Shown here piece after piece: positions 26,834 to 34,665 of a DNA stretch of 43,986 nt. Within the stretch, counting starts at the first letter, position 1, and each line of letters begins with the position of its first letter. This DNA comes from MED-G17 sp963991985 (GTDB lineage: Bacteria > Bacteroidota > Bacteroidia > NS11-12g > UBA9320). The stretch spans positions 1 to 43,986 of the forward strand of contig CAXDRX010000011.1 in the NCBI GenBank assembly GCA_963991985.1. The letters run 5' to 3'. The notes beneath the pieces were generated by a model. It made no database searches, was not told where the DNA came from, and saw only the letters and a list, made by a program, of their open reading frames with translations. A program made the translations under genes and the position numbers.

Positions 26834-28105
26834 TTGGACCAAAAAATTCTGATCAAACAATCAAAAATTATCAATCCTGACGGGTTACACCATCGGCAGG
26901 TTGTAGATATTGAAATTCTTAATGGGACCATCAACCTTATTTCCAAGCATATTCCAAAGGATCCGTCTCACACATTTATTTTGGAGAATATTCCTTACTT
27001 ATCTTGCGGATGGGTTGATACCTATTGCGAATTGAGAGAACCAGGAAATGAAATTCAAGAGGATTTAACAACCCTAGACAAATTAGCAAAGTGCTCTGGG
27101 TTTTCACACATTTTAGGTCATCCAAACACTATTCCTATTCTTCAAAAACCTTCAGATATTTCTTTCATCATAGAAAAATGTCAAAATTTTCAAACAAGGA
27201 TTCTTCCTTTTGCAGCCACCAGTAAGAATTTTGACAACTCAACACTTACTGAATTTTTTTTAAACAAGGAAGCAGGATGTGTTGGATTCTCTCAGGGAAA
27301 AAAAACGTATGACAATGTAGATGTTTTGGTTCGTGCTCTAAGGTCTGCAGAAAGTCTGGGCTTACCTGTTGTTTCCTCTCCTTTGGAAATATCTTTGGCC
27401 AATTCTTTTGTCCATGAAAGTGAAAATACTTTGCATTTGGGATTCAAAGGACAACCCTCCCTGGCCGAAACAAGTATAATTGTTCAGCAAATTGAAGCAT
27501 TAAAGTATACCGAGGGTCACTTACATTTTACAGGAATTTCAAGCAAAGAGAGTGTTGAAATTATTCGGCAAGCTAAAAAGGAGAGTCTAAACATTTCTTG
27601 TGATGTATCCATCAATAATTTGTGCTTTACGGAGCTTCAAATTGCTGACTACAATAGCCTGTACAAGACCAATCCTCCACTAAGAACTGAGGAAGATAGA
27701 ACATCTCTCATCGCGGCCATCAATGATGGAACCATTGATTGTATCGCCTCGTACCATCAGCCTGTCAACCAAGAAAAAAAAGCCCTTGAAATAGAATATG
27801 CCGAAGAGGGTATTTTGGGTCTGCAGACTTTTCTACCCATGTATGTGAAACATTTGGCCAATGAAATTTCTCTGGATACCTTCATCGATTCAATTACAAA
27901 AAATCCACAAAATATTTTCCAACTTGAAGCATCGAAAATAGAAGTCGGTGAAAAAGCCAATTTGGTTGGCTTTGATTTGGATAGCGAGTGGCTCTATCAT
28001 TCAAAAACCTTGCATTCAAAAGTGAACAATCATCCATATTATGGACAGAAACTAAAGGGCGAAATTAGGTTCACTTTTTGTAGAGATAAATTTTATTGTA
28101 AGTAA
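26834..28105 (+). CDS. Dihydroorotase homologue without catalytic metal ligands
   Basis: A 423-residue protein with the full amidohydrolase fold of dihydroorotase, but the active-site positions are replaced. DxHxH before LREPG reads D62-T-Y-C-E66. The later HxxH pattern reads H231-F-T-G234. The usual His pair before the LxLT segment is N261-N262. The catalytic Asp in the SDH motif is Y307 (IASYHQP). Substrate-binding LREPG, GQPSLAE, NPPLR and NPQNIF survive. In other bacteria, inactive dihydroorotase-like proteins (PyrC'/PyrX) act as structural partners of aspartate transcarbamoylase; the same role here is inference. The start is TTG at 26834, two bases after the BatA-type stop. It overlaps the next gene by one base. 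Confidence 0.85.
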   Translation: MDQKILIKQSKIINPDGLHHRQVVDIEILNGTINLISKHIPKDPSHTFILENIPYLSCGWVDTYCELREPGNEIQEDLTTLDKLAKCSGFSHILGHPNTIPILQKPSDISFIIEKCQNFQTRILPFAATSKNFDNSTLTEFFLNKEAGCVGFSQGKKTYDNVDVLVRALRSAESLGLPVVSSPLEISLANSFVHESENTLHLGFKGQPSLAETSIIVQQIEALKYTEGHLHFTGISSKESVEIIRQAKKESLNISCDVSINNLCFTELQIADYNSLYKTNPPLRTEEDRTSLIAAINDGTIDCIASYHQPVNQEKKALEIEYAEEGILGLQTFLPMYVKHLANEISLDTFIDSITKNPQNIFQLEASKIEVGEKANLVGFDLDSEWLYHSKTLHSKVNNHPYYGQKLKGEIRFTFCRDKFYCK

Positions 28106-29052
28106 TGGATATTTCAGTTGTCATACCATTGTTGAACGAAGAGGAATCATTGCCAGAATTGGTAGAGTGGCTTCATAGAGTATTGACAAATAGATTTTCA
28201 TTTGAAATCATTATGATCGATGATGGAAGCACCGACAAAAGCTGGGAAGTAATTCAAAATTTAAAGGTCGATTATTCTTCTCTCCGGGGAATTCGGTTTC
28301 AGAGAAATTATGGAAAATCGGCTGCTTTAAATGAAGGATTCAAGATGGCCAAGGGCGAGGTAGTATTTACCATGGATGCCGATCTGCAAGACAGCCCAGA
28401 CGAATTGCCGTCCCTACACAAAATGATTACAGAGGAGGGTTATGATTTGGTTTCGGGTTGGAAAAAGAAACGATTTGATCCCTTGTCAAAAACCATTCCT
28501 ACCAAGCTTTTTAATTGGGCCACACGAAAAACCAGCGGTATTGAATTGCATGATTTTAATTGTGGTTTAAAAGCCTACAAAAAGGAAGTTGTAAAAAGTA
28601 TTGAAGTGTATGGCGAAATGCACCGATATGTGCCTATTCTAGCCAAAAATGCTGGTTTCAAGAACATTGGAGAAAAAACAGTTATCCATCAAGCAAGAAA
28701 GTATGGAACAACCAAATTTGGACTGGACCGTTTTGTCAATGGTTTTTTGGACTTATTGAGTATCAATTTTGTGGGCAAATTTGGAAAAAAACCAATGCAC
28801 TTTTTCGGAACCATTGGTACGCTAATGTTCTTGATTGGTTTCGTTTTGTTTTTGTCCATTTCTATCGATAAACTAATTCATATTTTCAACCATACGCCCG
28901 CAAAAAATATTGCAGATATTTCATGGTTTTATGTAGCCTTGGTAAGCATGATTATCGGTGTGCAACTTTTTCTAGCGGGTTTTATTGGAGAATTAATCTC
29001 CCGCAACTCCGTTGAAAGAAACAAATACTTGATCAAAGAACGTTTTGACTAA
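28105..29052 (+). CDS. Membrane-anchored GT2, polyprenyl-phosphate glycosyltransferase type
   Basis: A 315-residue family 2 glycosyltransferase. The catalytic half has SVVIPLLNEEESLPELVEW, IDDGSTDKSWEV, FTMDADLQDSPDELP and GWKKKRFDP. The C-terminal part has two membrane helices (around FGTIGTLMFLIGFVLFLSI and WFYVALVSMIIGVQLFLAG) and a SRNSVERNKYLIKE tail. This is the layout of bactoprenol glucosyltransferases (GtrB/CsbB-like). It is distinct from the soluble DPM1-like enzyme at 23.2-24.0 kb. TAATG coupling to the dihydroorotase homologue and an 8-base overlap with lipB place it inside one long operon. Confidence 0.9.
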   Translation: MDISVVIPLLNEEESLPELVEWLHRVLTNRFSFEIIMIDDGSTDKSWEVIQNLKVDYSSLRGIRFQRNYGKSAALNEGFKMAKGEVVFTMDADLQDSPDELPSLHKMITEEGYDLVSGWKKKRFDPLSKTIPTKLFNWATRKTSGIELHDFNCGLKAYKKEVVKSIEVYGEMHRYVPILAKNAGFKNIGEKTVIHQARKYGTTKFGLDRFVNGFLDLLSINFVGKFGKKPMHFFGTIGTLMFLIGFVLFLSISIDKLIHIFNHTPAKNIADISWFYVALVSMIIGVQLFLAGFIGELISRNSVERNKYLIKERFD

Positions 29053-29707
29053 AACCAAACTAGCCCATGTGCATATGGAAAATTTATCTTATCGATCTGT
29101 TTTTCAAAAACAGATGCAATTGCACAATAAGCTTATAAATCAACCCAATTCAAAAGTTCATACCCTAATTACCTGTACACATCTACCTGTTTTTACATTG
29201 GGGAAAAATGCAGACCAGCAAAATATTTATACATCCCCCGAAAAACTAAACGAATTAGGGTTTGAAATCGTTCAAACCAATCGAGGAGGAGATGTAACTT
29301 ATCATGGCCCAGGCCAATTGGTTGTTTATCCAATTCTAAACTTGAATCAACTAAAAATGGGTGCCAAAAAGTATGTACACTTGATTGAAATCTGCACAAT
29401 CAAATGCTTACACAATTTTGGAATTGGCTCGGAAACCAATTCAATCAATCCGGGCGTTTGGATAAAGAATCCATGGCGAAAAATTGCTGCCATTGGAATC
29501 AAAATCTCTCAGGGAGTTACTTTGCATGGACTATCTCTAAATGTAAATACAAACCTTGAGCATTACCGTTATATCAATCCGTGTGGATTAAATGATTTTG
29601 ACGTTACCAGCATGCAAAAAGAAATTCAAGCACCCATAGATGAAAGAGAAATAAGAAGCGAATTTATTCGAATTTTTTCCAAGGAGTTTGGCTATGAAAC
29701 AATCTAA
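29045..29707 (+). CDS. lipB: Lipoyl(octanoyl) transferase
   Basis: Transfers octanoate from octanoyl-ACP to the lipoyl domains of 2-oxoacid dehydrogenases and GcvH, the first step of lipoate synthesis. The 220-residue protein shows NRGGDVTYHGPGQLVVYPIL, the catalytic Lys in KIAAIGIKISQGVTLHGLSL and the catalytic Cys in INPCGL. The start is TTG at 29045, 8 bases inside the GT2 gene; a later start would remove the first strand and the HMENLSYRS segment. lipA is not adjacent. Confidence 0.94.
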   Translation: MTKTKLAHVHMENLSYRSVFQKQMQLHNKLINQPNSKVHTLITCTHLPVFTLGKNADQQNIYTSPEKLNELGFEIVQTNRGGDVTYHGPGQLVVYPILNLNQLKMGAKKYVHLIEICTIKCLHNFGIGSETNSINPGVWIKNPWRKIAAIGIKISQGVTLHGLSLNVNTNLEHYRYINPCGLNDFDVTSMQKEIQAPIDEREIRSEFIRIFSKEFGYETI

Positions 29708-29736
29708 CGAACCATTCTATTCAGAATTGATGTATC

Positions 29737-30453
29737 TTGCCATTTGTGCATGAAAATATTTTATTTCTAGACATAGAAACAGCACCACAACAGCAACATT
29801 TCGATCAATTGAGCCATAAATGGCAAGAGCTCTGGAGCCGAAAAGCGACATTTTTAAACAAAAGTGGCATCGAAGAAAACCCAAGTGATGTATATCCAAG
29901 AGCTGGAATTTATGCAGAATTTGGAAAAATCATTTGTATTTCCTGCGGATTTTTAACCCGAAGTGGTCCTGAACACGAACTAAGGATCACCTCTTTTTTT
30001 GGGCACGATGAAAGAAAAATTTTAAATGACTTCTCAGCACTTCTAAACAAATCTTATTCGCAGTCTTATCATCGACTTTGCGCTCACAATGGAAAAGAGT
30101 TTGACTTTCCTTTTCTGTGTAGAAGAATGATTGTCCACCAAATACCTTTGCCAAAAATTTTACATATTCAAGGAAAAAAACCATGGGAAGTTCAACACAT
30201 AGACACCCTAGAATTTTGGAAATTTGGAGACTACAAAAATTTCACCTCCTTAGATGTTTTGGCTACATTATTTGATATTCCATCCCCAAAAGAAGACATC
30301 AGTGGAGCAGATATTTATCGAGTTTATTATCAAAACCAAGATTTAGAGCGAATTAAAACCTATTGCCAGCATGACGTAGCTACTTTGGTTCAGGTTTACC
30401 TTAGATTTGTGGGAGAATCAAAACTTGACAGTCATCAAGTGGTTTATCGATAG
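29737..30453 (+). CDS. DnaQ-like 3'-5' exonuclease
   Basis: A 238-residue predicted exonuclease of the DnaQ/PolB-like type. Exo I is FLDIETAP near residue 11, Exo II is AHNGKEFDFPFLCRRM near residue 125, and Exo III is YCQHDVATLVQVYLRF near residue 210, so all acidic ligands are present. It has no polymerase domain. A stop codon at 29728-29730 limits the start to TTG 29737 or GTG 29746. A weak TATCTTGC at 29733-29740 overlaps the TTG, so GTG is a real alternative. It lies 29 bases after lipB and 2 bases before the methyltransferase gene. Confidence 0.85.
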   Translation: MPFVHENILFLDIETAPQQQHFDQLSHKWQELWSRKATFLNKSGIEENPSDVYPRAGIYAEFGKIICISCGFLTRSGPEHELRITSFFGHDERKILNDFSALLNKSYSQSYHRLCAHNGKEFDFPFLCRRMIVHQIPLPKILHIQGKKPWEVQHIDTLEFWKFGDYKNFTSLDVLATLFDIPSPKEDISGADIYRVYYQNQDLERIKTYCQHDVATLVQVYLRFVGESKLDSHQVVYR

Positions 30454-30455
30454 AC

Positions 30456-31328
30456 ATGCCAAAATTAAATGTTCAGACCTTTTGGAAAGATTATGAACTC
30501 CTAGACTGTGGGAACAAGGAAAAGCTTGAACGATTTGGAAAGTACGTCCTTCGTCGACCCGAGCCTCAAGCCCTCTGGAAAAAAGAATTTCCCGAAAAAG
30601 AATGGGACAAACTAACCCATGCTCATTTTTTGCAAACAGATAGTCATCAAGGGCAATGGAATTTTTCAAAAAAAATTGAACATCCTTGGAATATCGCTTG
30701 CAAAATAACCGATAAAAAAACCATAAAATTCAAACTGAATTTTACCCGATTTAAGCACGTAGGAATTTTTCCGGAGCAAGCCTTCAATTGGGATCTCATT
30801 TACAGATTTATAAGCCAAATTAAGCAAGCAAAAACCCTAAATCTTTTTGCTTATACAGGCGGTGCCTCATTGGCTGCAAAGGCAGCGGGGTCTGACATTG
30901 TTCATGTAGATTCTGTAAAACAAGTCATCTCTTGGGCCGCAGAAAATATGGAGCTAAACAATTTGAAAAATATAAGATGGGTAGTTGAAGATGCCCTTAA
31001 GTTTGCCAAGAGAGAATCAAAAAGGCAGCACAAATACCACCTCATTATTTTAGACCCCCCTGCTTATGGAATAGGTAGCAAAGGTGAGCGATGGAAGTTG
31101 GAAGACTCCCTATTTGATATGATGTCTACAGTTAGCGGATTGTTGGTAGAAGGGGGAATGGTAATCTTGAATACATACTCTTTAGGTCTTTCAACTTTGG
31201 TTTGCGAAAACATTTTTAAACAAGTGTTCCCAAAAAGTTGCCCCCAATCTGTTGAACTTTATTTTAAAAGTAAATCTGGATTAAATCTTCCGCTTGGCGC
31301 AAGCACATACAACAAAGCAATCCTTTGA
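30456..31328 (+). CDS. Class I SAM-dependent methyltransferase (RlmI-like, probably rRNA)
   Basis: A 290-residue Rossmann-fold methyltransferase. The SAM site is LNLFAYTGGASLAAKAAG followed by the acidic VHVDSVKQ. The catalytic-loop motif is ILDPPAYGIGSKGERWKLE, and the N-terminus has LDCGNKEKLERFGKYVLRRP. These features place it near the RlmI/RlmK-type methyltransferases, without their N-terminal PUA domain. The target base is not evident. It ends the plus-strand run that starts with the BatA-type gene; a 184-base spacer follows. Confidence 0.87.
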   Translation: MPKLNVQTFWKDYELLDCGNKEKLERFGKYVLRRPEPQALWKKEFPEKEWDKLTHAHFLQTDSHQGQWNFSKKIEHPWNIACKITDKKTIKFKLNFTRFKHVGIFPEQAFNWDLIYRFISQIKQAKTLNLFAYTGGASLAAKAAGSDIVHVDSVKQVISWAAENMELNNLKNIRWVVEDALKFAKRESKRQHKYHLIILDPPAYGIGSKGERWKLEDSLFDMMSTVSGLLVEGGMVILNTYSLGLSTLVCENIFKQVFPKSCPQSVELYFKSKSGLNLPLGASTYNKAIL

Positions 31329-31389
31329 TTCCATAATGGATGTAGGCATATCCCTTGCGTACGATTAAAAATTTGATTTGTTTTTTTAT

Positions 31390-31397
31390 TACTTTCG
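31390..31397 (+). promoter_or_regulatory. Possible -7 box of the OmpA-family gene
   Basis: TACTTTCG fits TAnnTTTG at seven of eight positions and sits within the small inverted repeat ATTAC-TTTC-GTAAT. It lies 115 bases before the ATG at 31513, so it would give the longest leader of the candidate promoters here. No -33 TTTG lies at the 19-22 base spacing. Confidence 0.3.
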
Positions 31398-31512
31398 TAA
31401 TCGAAATGAAACCTTACTGTGAATTGCAACATCGTATGAAAAGGTGAAGGACTAATTTTAGAGTGACTTCCCTATTTGTTTTTCGCATTTTGGTTTCAAA
31501 AACTTAAATTAT

Positions 31513-32607
31513 ATGAAATACAAATTATTAATCCTCCCATTGAGTTTTGTCCTCTATGTTTCTGGACAAGATTTGCCCCTATCACCCAAACCAGGAGAAT
31601 GTTACGTTCGATGTAAAACTCCAGATGTTTATGAAACAAAAACAGAAAAAATCTTAGTTAAGCCCAGTTATTCCATCATTACCACCAAACCCGCAACATT
31701 CAAACAAGTATCTGAAAAAGTTATGATCAAGGCTCCAGAGAAAGTTTACCGTATTCAGCCAACCCAATGGGGAAAAGAAACGGTAAAGTATGTAAAAAAA
31801 GCAGCAGCTTATCAATTGAAAATCACCCCTGCAACCTTTCGCGAAAGTGAAATAAAAATACAGGTGAAACCAGCTTTTTCTAGATGGGAAAAAGGACCTG
31901 CGCCCTTGGATTGTGATGCCTCTGATCCGGATGATTGTGAAACTTGGTGTTACAAATCCTACCCTGCCGAATTTCAAACCATACCCACATGGAAAATTGA
32001 TCAGGAAGCCAATACAGAAAAAATAAACGGAAAGGAAAACTATGGCACTTATTCAAAAAAAGTTGTCCTTCAAGAAGCAAAAATCATTCAGGAAGAAATA
32101 CCTGCTCAATACGCAACAATTACCAAAACAATCATTGATCAAGAAGCACAGAAAATTGTAAAAATTATTCCTCCGATTTATGAAACCGTACGTAAAGAAG
32201 TACTCGTGGAAAAAGGGAAATTGATTTTCAAAAAAGTAGAATGTAAGCTCGTTGAATTTCAAATACTTCCTATAAACTGGGAGTATAACGACGCTCGTCT
32301 TACTTCGGAAGCAAAAAGCATCATTGATTCAAAACTATTGCCTGTTCTTAAAGCCAATAAAGGAGTAAAAGTAGAAATTGCATCCCATACAGATTCTCGA
32401 GGAAATCGTCAATACAATCAGGAGCTGTCTGAGCGCAGAGCCAAATCCGTTGCGCGATATTTGGAATCAAAAGGGATAAACAATAGCCTTTTGGTAGCCA
32501 ATGGATACGGAGAAACTAGGTTGAAAAATAGATGTGCAGATGGCGTTTCTTGTACGGAGAGAGAGCATGCCATCAATCGAAGAACAGAATTTCGCCTTAT
32601 CCAATAA
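31513..32607 (+). CDS. OmpA-family protein with N-terminal degenerate repeats
   Basis: A 364-residue envelope protein. A signal peptide (KYKLLILPLSFVLYVSGQ) is followed by about 220 residues of degenerate 20-25-residue repeats built around P-A-x-Y/F-x(4-6)-K/E-x-V/I-x-V/I-K/Q, for example TPDVYETKTEKILVKP, KPATFKQVSEKVMIKAP, TPATFRESEIKIQVKP, PAQYATITKTIIDQEA and PPIYETVRKEVLVEKG. The final ~110 residues are an OmpA peptidoglycan-binding domain with SHTDSRGNRQYNQELSERRA and INRRTEFRL. It probably tethers an outer-membrane or periplasmic structure to peptidoglycan. No beta-barrel domain is visible. The repeat region is unfamiliar to me. Confidence 0.85.
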   Translation: MKYKLLILPLSFVLYVSGQDLPLSPKPGECYVRCKTPDVYETKTEKILVKPSYSIITTKPATFKQVSEKVMIKAPEKVYRIQPTQWGKETVKYVKKAAAYQLKITPATFRESEIKIQVKPAFSRWEKGPAPLDCDASDPDDCETWCYKSYPAEFQTIPTWKIDQEANTEKINGKENYGTYSKKVVLQEAKIIQEEIPAQYATITKTIIDQEAQKIVKIIPPIYETVRKEVLVEKGKLIFKKVECKLVEFQILPINWEYNDARLTSEAKSIIDSKLLPVLKANKGVKVEIASHTDSRGNRQYNQELSERRAKSVARYLESKGINNSLLVANGYGETRLKNRCADGVSCTEREHAINRRTEFRLIQ

Positions 32608-32618
32608 AGAACTTTTCG

Positions 32619-33083
32619 TTGGGCTTCAGGCTTTTCTATATTTTTCTGTTTTTTTTCTGTAGTTTTTTGTTGAATGCTCAAAACACTAGAAATGAAATTA
32701 TTTGGCAAAGGAACTATCATCATGCGAAGCATTTGGCAAAAAGAAAAATGGTGCCCATACTGCTCTATTTTACAGGTTCAGATTGGTGTGCCCCATGCAT
32801 TAGAATGGAAAAAGAATTTTGGGAAAGCAAAGATGTCTTCCAATTTCGTGAAGACTTTTTATTTATGAAAGTAGACTACCCAAGAAGGACCGGTCTATTG
32901 ACAGATAATCAGAGAACAGAAAACCAAACTTTACTGAGCGAATTCAACAAAACCAAAATTTTCCCATGTGTCATAATTCTAACTAAAAACCATCGAATAC
33001 GGGGAAAAATGTCAGGCTATTCGGGAGAATCGAGTCAAAGGAGCTATCTACTTTTTCTGAAAAGATTTGCGAAAAACAGGTAA
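32619..33083 (+). CDS. Secreted thioredoxin-like protein
   Basis: A 154-residue periplasmic thioredoxin-fold protein. The TTG at 32619 is preferred because it opens directly into a signal peptide (GFRLFYIFLFFFCSFLLNAQ); the frame is open further upstream only inside ompA. The redox motif is FTGSDWCAPCIRMEKEFW, a WCxxC variant like that of DUF255/thioredoxin_7 proteins, and FPCVIILTKNHRI holds the cis-Pro-like position. The gene starts 11 bases after the OmpA-family stop, so the two may be one unit. It could reduce or oxidise envelope proteins, including cysteines of its OmpA-family neighbour. Confidence 0.8.
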   Translation: MGFRLFYIFLFFFCSFLLNAQNTRNEIIWQRNYHHAKHLAKRKMVPILLYFTGSDWCAPCIRMEKEFWESKDVFQFREDFLFMKVDYPRRTGLLTDNQRTENQTLLSEFNKTKIFPCVIILTKNHRIRGKMSGYSGESSQRSYLLFLKRFAKNR

Positions 33084-33087
33084 AATC

Positions 33088-34557
33088 CTATCGAACATAG
33101 TGATAAGAACGTTTTCCCTCCTCAGGTCCACGTTCTCGAACAATGCCTTTGCAGGCAAATGTTTTCGACGGAGGAAAAATCGCTTCCTTTTTTTGTTCTC
33201 TGTGCAGTGACTCATAAGTTGTATAGTCGATTGACCGCCGATTCTCTAGCATTTCAAAAAGGTTTATTTCTTGAGAAACTTGATGCCAAGTTGACTTTAC
33301 TTTGCCCGTAAAAACCTTAGCTTTGGAGCCACTTCCGTAAGCAAAAAAGCCTATTTTTTTCTCGGACAACTCAATATTTTTTGCCAAAGCACTTTCAAAA
33401 AGACTTGCCAAGGATAAAAAAATAGAGCATGCATACATATTCCCAACTTGGGAAGATGCCTGAGAAGAAAAAGCCATTTTATTTTGAATAAATTCGATAT
33501 AATCTTTTGACTTATAAAGAAACTTCAAAAAGTCTGCACTATAAAAATCGGCAGATGAAATCTGTAGATTGTGGTTCTTCAAGAAAGCATCCATTTCACC
33601 GTCTTCGATAAGTCCACGTAGGAAAACTTCTACAAAAATCCTTTTGCCATGAAAAGCATATGGTAAATGCAAAGCAAAAAAATCCCAATCTTTAAAAGAA
33701 AAATTTGGTTGTTGCTCTTTGTAGTGATCAAAGGCCTCCAGGATTCTATTTTTATAACAATCATTGGAATACTGACCATCAAACACAGGGGTTTCCTTAA
33801 AAATTGTTAACTCATCTTCGTCAACTCCTGCAAAGGATTGCTTACTCTTTATATCCAATGATTCCCAAATATCTGCTGCTTTCCTATCTCCCATGCCTCC
33901 AAGGATCATAGCTTCTTGAAATAATGCTGACTTTTCTAAGCGTCTCCGAGGTTTAAAAAAATCATGAACCGGTTGAGTGGCTATTCCCCAATGATCTTCA
34001 ATTTCAATCAACCTTGGATTTTGTTTTATCAGGAGGGCAACTGCTCCAGCCCCTTGAGTATATTCTCCAGTAGAATTCAACTCATATTTAGCAAAATCAG
34101 AAGTCACAACAATCCCAATCCTGTCGTCTTGATTATGAACCCAATCAAGGGTATTCTGCAAAGCATCTACCCCTCCAATACATGCAAAAGTCATATCAAT
34201 AACATCGCAATGATTAAAGCAATTCTTACCAAAGTCATTTGCGTACCAGCCAATCAGCATCTCCAAAATATACGAAGCCGTTGGTTTCGCAGAATCAAGG
34301 GCACTTTCTGTTCCTAAATAGATTCTACCAATGTCCTGGGGCTTTAATTTATTTTTTTGCATTAATGAAAGAACTGCATTGGCCCCCATGGTAGCCGTGT
34401 CTTCAAATACGTCTGGTAAAGCCATTTTTTCTAATCCCAATCCCTTTCGAAGTTTTTCCACTTCTATACCCCTTTGTTTTGCCAATTGGTCGATTTTAAG
34501 AAAAAGCTTGGGTACATAAACCGAGATATCATCAATTCCTTTTGTATGCGCTACCAT
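33088..34557 (-). CDS. mvaS: Hydroxymethylglutaryl-CoA synthase
   Basis: Condenses acetyl-CoA with acetoacetyl-CoA to HMG-CoA, the first committed step of the mevalonate pathway. The 489-residue thiolase-fold protein shows IYLGTESALDSAKP with the catalytic Glu, DMTFACIGGVDALQN with the nucleophilic Cys, ALHLPYAFHGKRIF with the catalytic His, and YGSGSKAKVFTG. ATG 34557 is preferred over the GTG three codons upstream. It is not linked to the 5-11 kb mevalonate operon, and its divergent neighbour is a PlsC-type acyltransferase. No obvious promoter box was found upstream. Confidence 0.94.
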   Translation of the reverse strand: MVAHTKGIDDISVYVPKLFLKIDQLAKQRGIEVEKLRKGLGLEKMALPDVFEDTATMGANAVLSLMQKNKLKPQDIGRIYLGTESALDSAKPTASYILEMLIGWYANDFGKNCFNHCDVIDMTFACIGGVDALQNTLDWVHNQDDRIGIVVTSDFAKYELNSTGEYTQGAGAVALLIKQNPRLIEIEDHWGIATQPVHDFFKPRRRLEKSALFQEAMILGGMGDRKAADIWESLDIKSKQSFAGVDEDELTIFKETPVFDGQYSNDCYKNRILEAFDHYKEQQPNFSFKDWDFFALHLPYAFHGKRIFVEVFLRGLIEDGEMDAFLKNHNLQISSADFYSADFLKFLYKSKDYIEFIQNKMAFSSQASSQVGNMYACSIFLSLASLFESALAKNIELSEKKIGFFAYGSGSKAKVFTGKVKSTWHQVSQEINLFEMLENRRSIDYTTYESLHREQKKEAIFPPSKTFACKGIVRERGPEEGKRSYHYVR

Positions 34558-34646
34558 GTTCTGCACAAAGGAGCATAAAATTTGATTATTATTTTTTTAG
34601 ACTATATGAACACGTAAAAAATTACGACAAGTCTCTTTGTTCTATC

Positions 34647-34654
34647 TATTTTTG
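34647..34654 (+). promoter_or_regulatory. -7 box of the acyltransferase gene
   Basis: TATTTTTG is an exact TAnnTTTG match that ends 11 bases before the TTG start at 34666. A -33 TTTG at the right distance is not visible. Confidence 0.45.
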
Positions 34655-34665
34655 ACAGGTTTTAT

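Noticed and set aside
32532..32618. Longer start of the thioredoxin-like gene inside the OmpA-family gene
   Set aside because: The extra residues are polar and would bury the signal peptide; TTG 32619 puts the signal peptide at the N-terminus.
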